In this document: positions 25,527 to 35,067 of the stretch, one piece after another | Layout of the letters: each line of letters starts with the position of its first letter | Position numbering within the stretch: the first letter of the stretch is position 1 | Assembly: GCF_007713735.2 (NCBI RefSeq) | Contig: NZ_VMNW02000018.1 | Span: 1 to 64,000, forward strand | Source of the DNA: Amycolatopsis acidicola | GTDB lineage: Bacteria; Actinomycetota; Actinomycetes; Mycobacteriales; Pseudonocardiaceae | Length of the DNA stretch: 64,000 bases | Direction of reading: 5' to 3' | The notes under the pieces: model-generated | Databases searched by the model: none | Told to the model about the DNA's origin: nothing | The model's input: the letters and a program-made list of their open reading frames with translations, nothing else | Translations under genes and position numbers: made by a program

Positions 25527-27127
25527 GAGACCCAGGTGTCGAACAGCTGGAGCCGCGACGACGCCTCGAAGTTCACCGCGTGCGCCTTCTCGCCGACCGC
25601 GACCACCTGTGTCAGCTCGAAGACCGGAATCGCGTACGCCTGCTCGACGATCAGCCGCTGCGCCTGCTCCGCCGCCGGCTTCCGGACCGTGTTGTCCACA
25701 GTGGACGCTTCCTGGTCCAGCTGCGCGTCGAGCGGGTTGCCCGGCTGGAGCTTGCTGCGGTTACCGGCCTTGGTGGAGAAGTTGTTGCGCAGGATGTCGG
25801 GATCGGCCCTGGTCACGTTGTACCAGAGGAACTCGTAGTTCCCGCTCTGCTGGAGCTGCAGGGTTTCGGTGTTCGTGTGCAGCTGCAATTGCAGGTCGAA
25901 GCCGATCTTGCGCAGCTGTTGCTGGATGAGTTCGAGCACGCTTTGACTCTGGTTGAACACGCTGGCGAAGACCACGCTCGCGGTCAGCCGCTGCCCGTTC
26001 TTGACCCGGATTCCGTCCGGTCCCGGCACCCAGCCGTCGGCGTCGAGCAGTGCCGTCGCGCCCGCCGGGTCGTAGGCCAGCTCCTTCGAAAGGTCGGCGT
26101 AGAGCGGGGTCGTGGAGGCGAGGATACTGGTCGCCGGCTTGTAGTTCGGGCTGAGCACGGTGTCGGTGACCTCCTGGCGGTTGATCCCCTTCGACACCGC
26201 TTGGCGCACCTTCTCGTCGGTCAGCACGCCCTTGGTGGTGTTCGCGTGCAGGTTGAACACGATGCCGGGGTTGGGCCGGGTGTTCTCGCTGAACCCGTTG
26301 CCCTGGAACTGTCCTTCGTCCACCGGCTGCACCTCGGTGGTCGCGTCCAGCTGGCCCGACAGGAGGCTTCCGGTGCGCACGCCGGGCTCCGGCACGATCT
26401 TGTAGTCGACCTTGTCGAGGTAGGCCGCGCCCTGGTGCTGCCACAGCGACGAGCCCCACGCGTAGCCCTTGCGCTTGCTGATCACGACGTCGGCGTTCTG
26501 TTTGAAGCTGTCGAAGACGAACGGCCCCGAGCCGATCAGGCCATCGCCCTGGCAGCGCTGGTCCGACGTCTTCTGGTACGCCGACGGGGCGAGGATGCCC
26601 AGCGACATCGTGGAGCTGGCCTGCAGGAACTGGGCGCTGGGCACGGAGAAATCGATCCGCACGGTCTGCGGGTCGACGACGGTGGCGCCGGTGTAGGAGG
26701 CCAGATATCCCAGGCCCAGCAAGGATTTCGCGCCGAGCGCCTTGACCCCGTCGAAGCTGGTCTTCACCGCGTTGGCGTCGAGTGGGGTGCCGTCGGAGAA
26801 GGTCACGCCGGAGCGCAGGTGAAAGGTGAAGCTCGTGGAATCGGCGTTGCTCTCCCATTTGTCGGCCAGCCACGGCTTGATCTCACCGGTGTTCGGGTCC
26901 TGGTCGGTGAGCGAGTCGACCAGCTGCCTGCCGACGTTGAGGGAGGCGTTGGTGCCTGCTTGCTGGGGATCGAGGCAGTCGGGGTTGGAGCCGACGGCGA
27001 TGGTCAGCGTGCCGCCGGGCCGCGGCGGGCCCGCGTCGGCACCGGTCGCGGCCGTGGACGAACAGGCGGCGGCGAGCAGGGCCAGCGCGGCGGCGGGGAC
27101 GATTTTCGCGCTACGACGGGAAGACAC
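25523..27127 (-). CDS. Solute-binding lipoprotein of oligopeptide/nickel ABC importer
   Basis: The 534-residue SBP_bac_5 protein has a lipoprotein signal ending LALLAAACSS, a mature N-terminus GGTLTIAVGSNPDCLDPQQA, and family segments WLADKWESNADSTSFTFHLR, GSGPFVFDSFK and VRQAVSKGINRQEV. It captures the substrate (peptide, metal chelate or similar) outside the membrane. It is the first gene of the operon. The GTG start at 27127 lies inside one arm of a 16-bp inverted repeat and has only a poor ribosome site, which suggests regulated or inefficient initiation. Confidence 0.93.
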   Translation of the reverse strand: MSSRRSAKIVPAAALALLAAACSSTAATGADAGPPRPGGTLTIAVGSNPDCLDPQQAGTNASLNVGRQLVDSLTDQDPNTGEIKPWLADKWESNADSTSFTFHLRSGVTFSDGTPLDANAVKTSFDGVKALGAKSLLGLGYLASYTGATVVDPQTVRIDFSVPSAQFLQASSTMSLGILAPSAYQKTSDQRCQGDGLIGSGPFVFDSFKQNADVVISKRKGYAWGSSLWQHQGAAYLDKVDYKIVPEPGVRTGSLLSGQLDATTEVQPVDEGQFQGNGFSENTRPNPGIVFNLHANTTKGVLTDEKVRQAVSKGINRQEVTDTVLSPNYKPATSILASTTPLYADLSKELAYDPAGATALLDADGWVPGPDGIRVKNGQRLTASVVFASVFNQSQSVLELIQQQLRKIGFDLQLQLHTNTETLQLQQSGNYEFLWYNVTRADPDILRNNFSTKAGNRSKLQPGNPLDAQLDQEASTVDNTVRKPAAEQAQRLIVEQAYAIPVFELTQVVAVGEKAHAVNFEASSRLQLFDTWVS

Positions 27128-27169
27128 GGGATCACGGTAGGCAGAATTCCGGCCCGTGATCCCGTGTCT
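27122..27169. promoter_or_regulatory. 16-bp perfect inverted repeat over the SBP start codon
   Basis: AGACACGGGATCACGG (27122-27137) is repeated in inverted form at 27154-27169 with a 16-bp spacer. On the minus strand the second arm contains the GTG start of the solute-binding protein, and the repeat begins 13 bp after the stop of the nuclease gene. It may be a terminator for the nuclease gene, an mRNA hairpin that hides the start, or a tandem operator. Confidence 0.6.
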
Positions 27170-27182
27170 CAGTCCGTGGACC

Positions 27183-27803
27183 TCAGCAGTGGTCGAGCAT
27201 GTCCGTCAGCGCGGACTTCTCGGCGTCGTTCACGGTGAGGGCGAACTTGTGTTTCACCGCGATCCACATTTCCGCGTAGGTGCACCAGTACGTCTGCAGC
27301 GGCGGCTTCCACTGGTCCGGCGACGCGTCGCCCTTGGCCTGGTTGACGTTGTCGGTGACCGCGATCAGCTGCGGGTCGCTCAGGTCGTTGGCGTAGGCCT
27401 GCCGCTGCGCGGTGGTCCACTTCGAGGCGCCGGTGCGCCACGCGTCGGCCAGCGGCACGACGTGGTCTATGTCCACATCGGACGCCGCGGTCCAGGTGGC
27501 GCCGTCGTACGGGCTGACCCAGGTACCCGACGTCGGCGCGCAGTCCGAGCCGGTCTGCACGTTGGTTCCGTCCCGCTTGAGCACCACTTCGCGGGTGTTG
27601 CAGGAGTTCCCCTGGTCGATCCAGTGCGGGAACTTGTCACGGGAGTAACCGTCCTGGCTACCGTCCGCCGCGACGGTCAATTCGGCGAGCTCGGAACGGG
27701 CGGCGGTCTCCGAAGGGATACCGGGCGGAGTAGCGGACGCGGTGCCGACGAAGCCGGCGACGACGAGGGTGGACACGGCCAGGACAGTCAACGAACGACG
27801 CAT
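27183..27803 (-). CDS. Secreted HNH endonuclease family protein (DUF1524-like)
   Basis: The 206-residue protein starts with a signal peptide (MRRSLTVLAVSTLVVAGFVG, cleavage near ASA-TPP). The mature part contains the HNH core DVDIDHVVPLADAWRTGA at residues ~106-122, followed by ANDLSDPQLIAVTDNVNQAK with the structural Asn and the KGDASPDQWKPP motif. Four cysteines probably form disulfides. It should be an extracellular nuclease. The ATG at 27803 follows GGCGG; an upstream in-frame start would break the signal peptide. Confidence 0.88.
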   Translation of the reverse strand: MRRSLTVLAVSTLVVAGFVGTASATPPGIPSETAARSELAELTVAADGSQDGYSRDKFPHWIDQGNSCNTREVVLKRDGTNVQTGSDCAPTSGTWVSPYDGATWTAASDVDIDHVVPLADAWRTGASKWTTAQRQAYANDLSDPQLIAVTDNVNQAKGDASPDQWKPPLQTYWCTYAEMWIAVKHKFALTVNDAEKSALTDMLDHC

Positions 27804-27922
27804 TTTGCCGCCTTCGGGTGAGCTGTGGAGGACGTGCCCGACCCTTGCTGACGAACATGGCGATAGCAATACCTGTGAGTGATTTACCGACGACAGTAGG
27901 TTAACGTTGAGTGACCGTTGTC

Positions 27923-29931
<2,009 letters not shown>

Positions 29932-30220
29932 AAGTGTTTCAAATATGGTTTGCGTGGCGGTGCCGGTAGGGGAACCTGAGGACGTCCCTGGCTGTGGGAT
30001 CGCCTCCTCACGAATGCCCACCCGCCAGCCCGACCACCACCCCAGGTGGACGCGCTCCGCGCGACCGCGCCTTCTCCTCGTCGGCGCTGTCCTCGCCAGG
30101 AACCCCCTCCCGTCACCCACCACCACCCTCAACGGACGCTTCGCGCCTCCGCTATTCAAACCCCCGGCGGTGCAAGGTGACGGCCCACAGCAAGCGGCTC
30201 CGCCACTTGGGAACAAAAAC
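29932..30220. other. 289-bp gene-free gap after purA
   Basis: No convincing gene is present. The gap starts with an unusually AT-rich stretch (TTTCAAATATGG at 29938-29949) and ends near TATTCAAACCCCC (30152-30164), with C-rich, poorly structured sequence between. Short open frames on both strands are of low complexity (Pro/Arg-rich). The framing by AT-rich ends suggests a dispersed intergenic element, which a genome-wide search could confirm. No purA terminator hairpin was found. Confidence 0.4.
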
Positions 30221-30715
30221 TTAGGTCAGTGAGGTACTGACGGGCGTCGAGTTGCGGAAGAGGTCGAGTACCGGGCAGTGCTCGTCGACCTGGCGCTTGA
30301 GTTCCGCGTAGCGTTCGGCGCCCGCGGGGCCGGTGAGCTCCACGTCCACCCGCACACCGGTGAAGCCGGGGCGGGTGTCGGAGAACCCGAAGAACCCGTG
30401 CAGGTCGAGGTCTCCGTTCACCGTCACCTTGATCGCATCGAGCGGGACGCCGAGCTTCGCGGCCCAGAACTGGTACGTGATCACCTGGCACGAGCCGAGC
30501 GAGGCGAGCGCGTACTCGACGGGGTTCGCGGCCACGTCGGTGCCGCCGAGCGCGCCCGGTTCGTCCACCGTGAACGAGTGCTCGCGGACGTTGACCTCGA
30601 CCACGGTCGCGGTGCCGGACCGCAGCTCGTGCCCGACGCTGAAAGACACCGCGGCGTTGGCGGGGTCGACCGCGACGGCCGCGCGGGTCCCTTCGATGAC
30701 GTCGTTCAGAGACAT
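30221..30715 (-). CDS. OsmC family protein
   Basis: The 164-residue protein has the OsmC fold with its two redox cysteines: NPVEYALASLGSCQVITYQF and RQVDEHCPVLDLFRNST. OsmC/Ohr proteins reduce organic hydroperoxides with thiol donors; members with this spacing are often annotated simply as OsmC-like. GAGGAG precedes the ATG at 30715. It is divergent from an LLM oxidoreductase, with a short palindrome (30786-30802) between. Confidence 0.88.
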   Translation of the reverse strand: MSLNDVIEGTRAAVAVDPANAAVSFSVGHELRSGTATVVEVNVREHSFTVDEPGALGGTDVAANPVEYALASLGSCQVITYQFWAAKLGVPLDAIKVTVNGDLDLHGFFGFSDTRPGFTGVRVDVELTGPAGAERYAELKRQVDEHCPVLDLFRNSTPVSTSLT

Positions 30716-30785
30716 TCCCGGCGCTCCTCGTGCTCGGCGACTCGACGCGTCCACAGTGGCCACCGCGGCGCGCCACACGCGAGTC

Positions 30786-30802
30786 CTCCCAGAACGTGGG
30801 AG
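30786..30802. promoter_or_regulatory. Inverted repeat between osmC-like and LLM genes
   Basis: CTCCCA-GAACG-TGGGAG has perfect 6-bp arms in the 124-bp divergent gap, 37 bp upstream of the LLM start. It may be an operator; no regulator gene directly adjoins. Confidence 0.35.
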
Positions 30803-30839
30803 CGGAAATGCGGGCCACGCGCGCCGGGTTGGCGTGATC

Positions 30840-31757
30840 ATGACCATCGGGGTAGCGCTCACGGTTCCGGACACCACCAACTACGTGGACTCGTCGGTCG
30901 AGCTGGCGCGGAAGGCGGCCGACGCGGGCCTCCGGTCCGCCTGGTTCGGGCAGCGGCTCGACTACGACTCGGCCGGGCTGGCCGCGATCGTCGGGCGGGA
31001 GGTGCCGGGGCTGCACGTCGGCACCTCCGCGATCCCGATCTTCGGCCGCCATCCGCTGCTCGTCTCCTCGCAGGCGCAGACGACGCAGGCCGCCACGCAC
31101 GGCCGCTACCACCTCGGGCTCGCGCTCGGCGCCCGGTTCATCGTCGAGAACTCCTTCGGGCTTCCGTTCGAGCGGCCCATCAAACGGTTGCGCGAGTTCC
31201 TGACCGCGCTGCGCCCGCTCCTCGACGAGGGCGCCGCCGACTTCCGGGGCGAACTGCTCACCGCCGCGCCGAACCTGCCCGCGAAGGTGCCCGGTGCGGA
31301 GCCGCGGGTGCCGGTGCTCGTGGCCGCGATGGGCCCACAGGCGTTGCGCGTGACAGGGGAGCTCGCCGACGGGACGCTGCCGTACCTCGCCGGGCCGCGC
31401 ACGCTCGGCGAGCAGATCGTGCCTGCGATCACCGAAGCCGCCGAGAAGGCCGGGCGCCCGGCGCCACGGATCGTCGCCTTCGTGCCCGGTGTGGTGACCT
31501 CCGACGTCGAAGCGGTGCGCGAGAAAGCCGTGTCGAACATGGCTTTCTACGAGCAGGTGCCCTCGTATCAGCGGGTGATCGCCGCCGAGGGCGCGACCCG
31601 CGCCGGTGAACTCGCCGCGATCGGCGACGAGAAGACCCTCGCCGACACCGTCCGGCGCTACTACGACGCCGGCGCGACCGAGGTGATCGTCTCGACGACC
31701 GAAATCAACGGCCCCGAGGACCAGCAACGATCCTTCGAACTGCTCGGCTCACTCTGA
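30840..31757 (+). CDS. LLM-class F420-dependent oxidoreductase (TIGR03564-like)
   Basis: The 305-residue TIM-barrel protein starts MTIGVALTVPDTTNYVDSSV. It has GLRSAWFGQRLDYDSAGLAA, HVGTSAIPIFGRHPLLVSSQ and GRYHLGLALGARFIVENSFG, typical of the mycobacterial-type F420-dependent LLM family, and DGTLPYLAGPRTLGEQIVPA. It probably carries out F420H2-dependent reduction or oxidation of an unknown substrate. The ATG at 30840 was chosen; an in-frame GTG sits two codons upstream. It overlaps the convergent TetR gene by 9 bases. Confidence 0.85.
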   Translation: MTIGVALTVPDTTNYVDSSVELARKAADAGLRSAWFGQRLDYDSAGLAAIVGREVPGLHVGTSAIPIFGRHPLLVSSQAQTTQAATHGRYHLGLALGARFIVENSFGLPFERPIKRLREFLTALRPLLDEGAADFRGELLTAAPNLPAKVPGAEPRVPVLVAAMGPQALRVTGELADGTLPYLAGPRTLGEQIVPAITEAAEKAGRPAPRIVAFVPGVVTSDVEAVREKAVSNMAFYEQVPSYQRVIAAEGATRAGELAAIGDEKTLADTVRRYYDAGATEVIVSTTEINGPEDQQRSFELLGSL

Positions 31758-32270
31758 ATCGTCTGAATAGAAAGCCTTGACCCCGGCCAGCACCGCGGCA
31801 CGAAGGTCGTCGATCGGCGCGTCGGCGTAGATGATCACGGGGTCGCTCAGCATCGCGATCGCCTGCGCGGCCTGGACTTTCGTCGCGAAGTCCGGGCCGG
31901 GCCCGGCGACCAGCCGGTTCGCCTCCAGCATCAGCCGCGCGTACCGTCGCGCGACCGACTCCTGCGCCATCATCGCCAGGTCCTGCAACACGTTGTTGTG
32001 CAACAGATGCCGGTGCTTGAGGTGCGCCTCGAGCAGCCCCTCGATCGCGCCCCACCTGTCCTCGGCCACCCCCACCGCCGCCTCCAGGTCGGCCAGGAAG
32101 GGCTCGGCGAGCGCGAGCAGGATGTCCACCTTCGCCGGGAAGTGGTACAGCACGGCCGTTTTCGTCAGGCCGAGCCGCTCGGCGATCTGGCGCACCGACG
32201 TGTGCTGGTAACCCTGCTCGGCGAACAGCCGCTGCGCGGTGTCCAGGATCCTCGCCCGAGTGTTCAGCAT
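31749..32270 (-). CDS. TetR family regulator
   Basis: The 173-residue protein has a normal TetR DNA-binding domain: RARILDTAQRLFAEQGYQHT, SVRQIAERLGLTKTAVLYHF and PAKVDILLAL at residues 5-53. The C-terminal ligand domain is slightly short. It is divergent from a flavin monooxygenase gene, and two near-identical TGACC-N3-GGTCA operators lie between them, so it most likely represses both itself and the monooxygenase. Confidence 0.9.
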   Translation of the reverse strand: MLNTRARILDTAQRLFAEQGYQHTSVRQIAERLGLTKTAVLYHFPAKVDILLALAEPFLADLEAAVGVAEDRWGAIEGLLEAHLKHRHLLHNNVLQDLAMMAQESVARRYARLMLEANRLVAGPGPDFATKVQAAQAIAMLSDPVIIYADAPIDDLRAAVLAGVKAFYSDDSE

Positions 32271-32289
32271 TCTCTCAGCTTACCGTTGC

Positions 32290-32304
32290 CTGACCACTGG
32301 TCAG
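32290..32304. promoter_or_regulatory. TetR operator 1
   Basis: CTGACCA-C-TGGTCAG is a perfect 15-bp palindrome 20 bp upstream of the TetR start. The surrounding TTGCCTGACC...GGTCAGT is repeated at the second site 35 bp away. Confidence 0.7.
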
Positions 32305-32324
32305 TCGACTACCTTCGAAATTGC

Positions 32325-32339
32325 CTGACCGACGGTCAG
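32325..32339. promoter_or_regulatory. TetR operator 2
   Basis: CTGACC-GAC-GGTCAG has perfect 6-bp arms and lies 18 bp upstream of the monooxygenase start. It starts exactly 35 bp after the first operator and shares its flanks, which suggests paired dimer binding on related faces of the helix. Confidence 0.7.
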
Positions 32340-32356
32340 TAAACAAGGAGGGGCAC

Positions 32357-33406
32357 ATGAGAATTTTGATCTCCGGGGCGAGTATCGCGGGACCTTCGCT
32401 GGCGTACTGGCTGGCCCGCCAGGGCACGGAGGTGACGCTGGTGGAGCGCGCCGCCGGGCGGCGACTCGGCGGCGCACCGATCGACATCCGGGCGGAAGCC
32501 GTTGAACTGACAGCGAAAATGGGCCTGCTCGATGCCGTCGAAGCGGTGCGGGGGAACACGCGGGGCATCGTGTTCGTCGACGCCGACGGCGCCGAGGCGC
32601 AGACGATCCCGAACACCGACGACCACGACATCGAGCTGTATCGCGGCGAACTCGTGCGCATTCTGACCGACGCCACGAAGGACGAGGTCGAATACATTTA
32701 CGGTGACGGCGTCACCGCGCTGCACGACGACGGCGCCGGGGTGGACGTCGAATTCGCCCGCGGCGCGCCGCGCAGGTTCGACCTCGTCTTCGGGGCCGAC
32801 GGTCTGCACTCACAGGTCCGCCGCCTGACCTTCGGACCGGAGCAGGAGTTCCTCCGGCACGTGGGGGTGTATGTCGCGATCTTCCCCTGCGACCCTGCGC
32901 TCGGGAAACCGGACTGGGGGCTGATGCGGCAGACCCCGGGCCGGCTGGTCGGCGTGTACAGCTTCCGCGGCACCGGGAAGGCGGCGTTCATGTTCCGCGC
33001 CCCGCGGCTCGACTACGACTACCGCGATATCGGCCGGCAGAAGAACCTGCTCCGCGAAACGTTCGCCGACCACGGCTGGATCGTGCCGCAGCTGCTCGAC
33101 GGCGCGCTCGACACCGAGGACTTCTACTTCGACTCGGTCAGCCAGGTCGACCTGCCGAGCTGGTCGCGGGGCCGGATCGCGCTGATCGGGGACGCCGCCG
33201 CCTGCCCGTCGCCGTTGACGGGCATGGGCACGAGCGCGGCCATGCTGGGCGCGGCCGCGCTCGCCGAAGCTCTGGCCGAGCACACCGACCACGAAACCGC
33301 TTTCGCCGAGTACGAAAGGAAGTTCCGGCCCCGCGCCGACGAGATCCAGAGCATGGTCTCGACCGGGGTGGAGATGCTCGTCCCGCTCAGGCCAGTCGCG
33401 ACGTGA
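32357..33406 (+). CDS. FAD-dependent monooxygenase (PHBH-type)
   Basis: The 349-residue protein has MRILISGASIAGPSLAYWLA (GxGxxG variant GASIAG), then FDLVFGADGLHSQVRRLTFG and GRIALIGDAAACPSPLTGMG. The usual GDAAH His is replaced by Ala. This is typical of the tetracycline-destructase-like and polyketide-hydroxylase-like group, so modification of an aromatic or antibiotic substrate is possible. AAGGAGG precedes the ATG at 32357. It is divergent from the TetR gene and overlaps the antiporter gene tail-to-tail by 20 bases. Confidence 0.87.
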   Translation: MRILISGASIAGPSLAYWLARQGTEVTLVERAAGRRLGGAPIDIRAEAVELTAKMGLLDAVEAVRGNTRGIVFVDADGAEAQTIPNTDDHDIELYRGELVRILTDATKDEVEYIYGDGVTALHDDGAGVDVEFARGAPRRFDLVFGADGLHSQVRRLTFGPEQEFLRHVGVYVAIFPCDPALGKPDWGLMRQTPGRLVGVYSFRGTGKAAFMFRAPRLDYDYRDIGRQKNLLRETFADHGWIVPQLLDGALDTEDFYFDSVSQVDLPSWSRGRIALIGDAAACPSPLTGMGTSAAMLGAAALAEALAEHTDHETAFAEYERKFRPRADEIQSMVSTGVEMLVPLRPVAT

Positions 33407-35039
33407 GGGTGTCCGACAGCGCCAGCTCTTCGAGATCCAGCTCCCGCAACACCTTCCGGAGCACGTCGTCGTCGAGCTCGCCTTCGTCGCGGCAGGCGAG
33501 TACGGCTTCTCGTTGCGCCAGCAGGAGTTCCCGGCGCGCCTGTACGAAAGCGGCGTGCGGGCTGGACTCCCGTTCGTCCGCGGAGAGCGAGATCGCCGCT
33601 ATCGCACCGCGGTAGCGCGTCTCGACCAGACCGCGCAGCCGGGAGGTCAGCCGTTCCGCGCGCTCGGGCGTGATGTCCACTTTGGACAGCAGATCGGGCA
33701 TCATCGTGTCCAGTTTCGCGAGCGCGGCCTCCATCGCCGCCTCGCGGGCGTGCATCTCCTCGGCCGCGTCGCGCTCGGCCTCGGCGTCGCTGCTGACACC
33801 CAGCTTGCGGATGAGCACGGGCAGGGTGAGGCCCTGAATCAGCAGGGTGCCGACAGCGACGACGAAGGCGAACAGCTGGATCTCCTCGCGGCCGGGGAAC
33901 GGCGACCCGTCGTGGGTCACCAACGGCACACCGGTGGCCGCCGCCAGTGTCACCACGCCGCGCATCCCGGTCCACGACAGGACAGTGAAGTACCGCCATG
34001 GAATCTTCGTGCGTTCCTTGCCGAACAGCCGCATCGCCCGCGGCGCGATCCCGGACAGGAACACGTACGGGATCCGGATCGCGATCGTCACCACGAGCAC
34101 GATCAGCGCGGACACGACGAGCGTGCCGTTGTCGGCGGCGGCCTTGTCGGTGTCCTCCAGCACGAACGGCAGCTGCAGGCCCATCAGCGCGAACACCAGT
34201 GTTTCCAGCAAAACGTCGAAGGAGGCCCAGATCGTCGAATCCTGCACGCGGGTCGCCGAGCCCGCGTGCAGCGACTGGTTGCCGAGGTACAAACCCGCCG
34301 CGACCACGGCGAGCACCCCGGAACCGCTGAAGTCCTCGGACAGCGGGTGCAGGTGCTCGGCGATCACGTACACCGCGAACGGCACGATGATCCCGAACGC
34401 CGACTCCATCAGCGGATCGTCGAGCCGCCGCCGGATCGCCCCGACGATGACCCCGGCGAGCAGTCCGACGGCGATCCCGAGCACCGCGGCCACGAGGAAG
34501 ATCAGGAACCCGTGCCCGATCGAGCCCGCCGTGCCGAGCACGGCCGCGAGCGCGATCTTGTACAGCGTCAGCGCCGCCGCGTCGTTCACGAGGCTTTCGC
34601 CGGTGAGCACGGTCATCAGCCGGCGCGGGAGCCCGAGCCTGCGACCGATCGCGACGGCCGTCACCGCGTCGGGCGGCGCCACCACCGCGCCCAGCACGAG
34701 CGCGGAGGCCATCGGCAGCTGCGGCAGCAGCAGGTGCACCACGAACCCGACGATCACCGCCGTCACCACCACGAGCACCACGCCGAGCGCGATGATCGGC
34801 CGGGACGCCGCCTTGAACTGCGCGAAGGAGCTTTCCAACGCCGTCGAGTAGAGCAGCGGCGGCAGCACCAGTGTCAGGATCAGCTCCGGGTCGATCTCGA
34901 CCCGCGGGACGCCGGGGATGAACGAAACCGCCAGCGCCACCACCACGATCAGCAGTGGCGCGGACAGGTTGTACCGGCGGGCGAGGGCGGTCAGGCCGAG
35001 CGCGGCGGCCAGCACTCCCATCAGGACGAGCAACTCCAT
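33387..35039 (-). CDS. Na+/H+ antiporter, CPA1 family
   Basis: The 550-residue membrane protein has about twelve helices in the first 420 residues. The ion-binding motif is TGESLVNDAAALTLYKIALA, with VVAPPDAVTAVAIGRRLGLP just before it, both diagnostic of NhaP/CPA1 exchangers. A charged helical C-terminal domain (~430-550, DAAEEMHAREAAMEAALAKL onward) is probably regulatory and cytoplasmic. It exchanges Na+ or K+ for H+ in pH and salt homeostasis. It carries the one antisense-oriented copy of the dispersed word (33675). The next gene upstream on the strand is 28 bp away. Confidence 0.92.
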   Translation of the reverse strand: MELLVLMGVLAAALGLTALARRYNLSAPLLIVVVALAVSFIPGVPRVEIDPELILTLVLPPLLYSTALESSFAQFKAASRPIIALGVVLVVVTAVIVGFVVHLLLPQLPMASALVLGAVVAPPDAVTAVAIGRRLGLPRRLMTVLTGESLVNDAAALTLYKIALAAVLGTAGSIGHGFLIFLVAAVLGIAVGLLAGVIVGAIRRRLDDPLMESAFGIIVPFAVYVIAEHLHPLSEDFSGSGVLAVVAAGLYLGNQSLHAGSATRVQDSTIWASFDVLLETLVFALMGLQLPFVLEDTDKAAADNGTLVVSALIVLVVTIAIRIPYVFLSGIAPRAMRLFGKERTKIPWRYFTVLSWTGMRGVVTLAAATGVPLVTHDGSPFPGREEIQLFAFVVAVGTLLIQGLTLPVLIRKLGVSSDAEAERDAAEEMHAREAAMEAALAKLDTMMPDLLSKVDITPERAERLTSRLRGLVETRYRGAIAAISLSADERESSPHAAFVQARRELLLAQREAVLACRDEGELDDDVLRKVLRELDLEELALSDTLTSRLA

Positions 35040-35067
35040 GCGGGCAATCTTCGCTCAGCCCAGCGGT

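Noticed and set aside
25693..25701. A further TTGTCCACA DnaA box
   Set aside because: It is single, lies within the solute-binding-protein gene and is part of a GTCC-N5-GGAC word.
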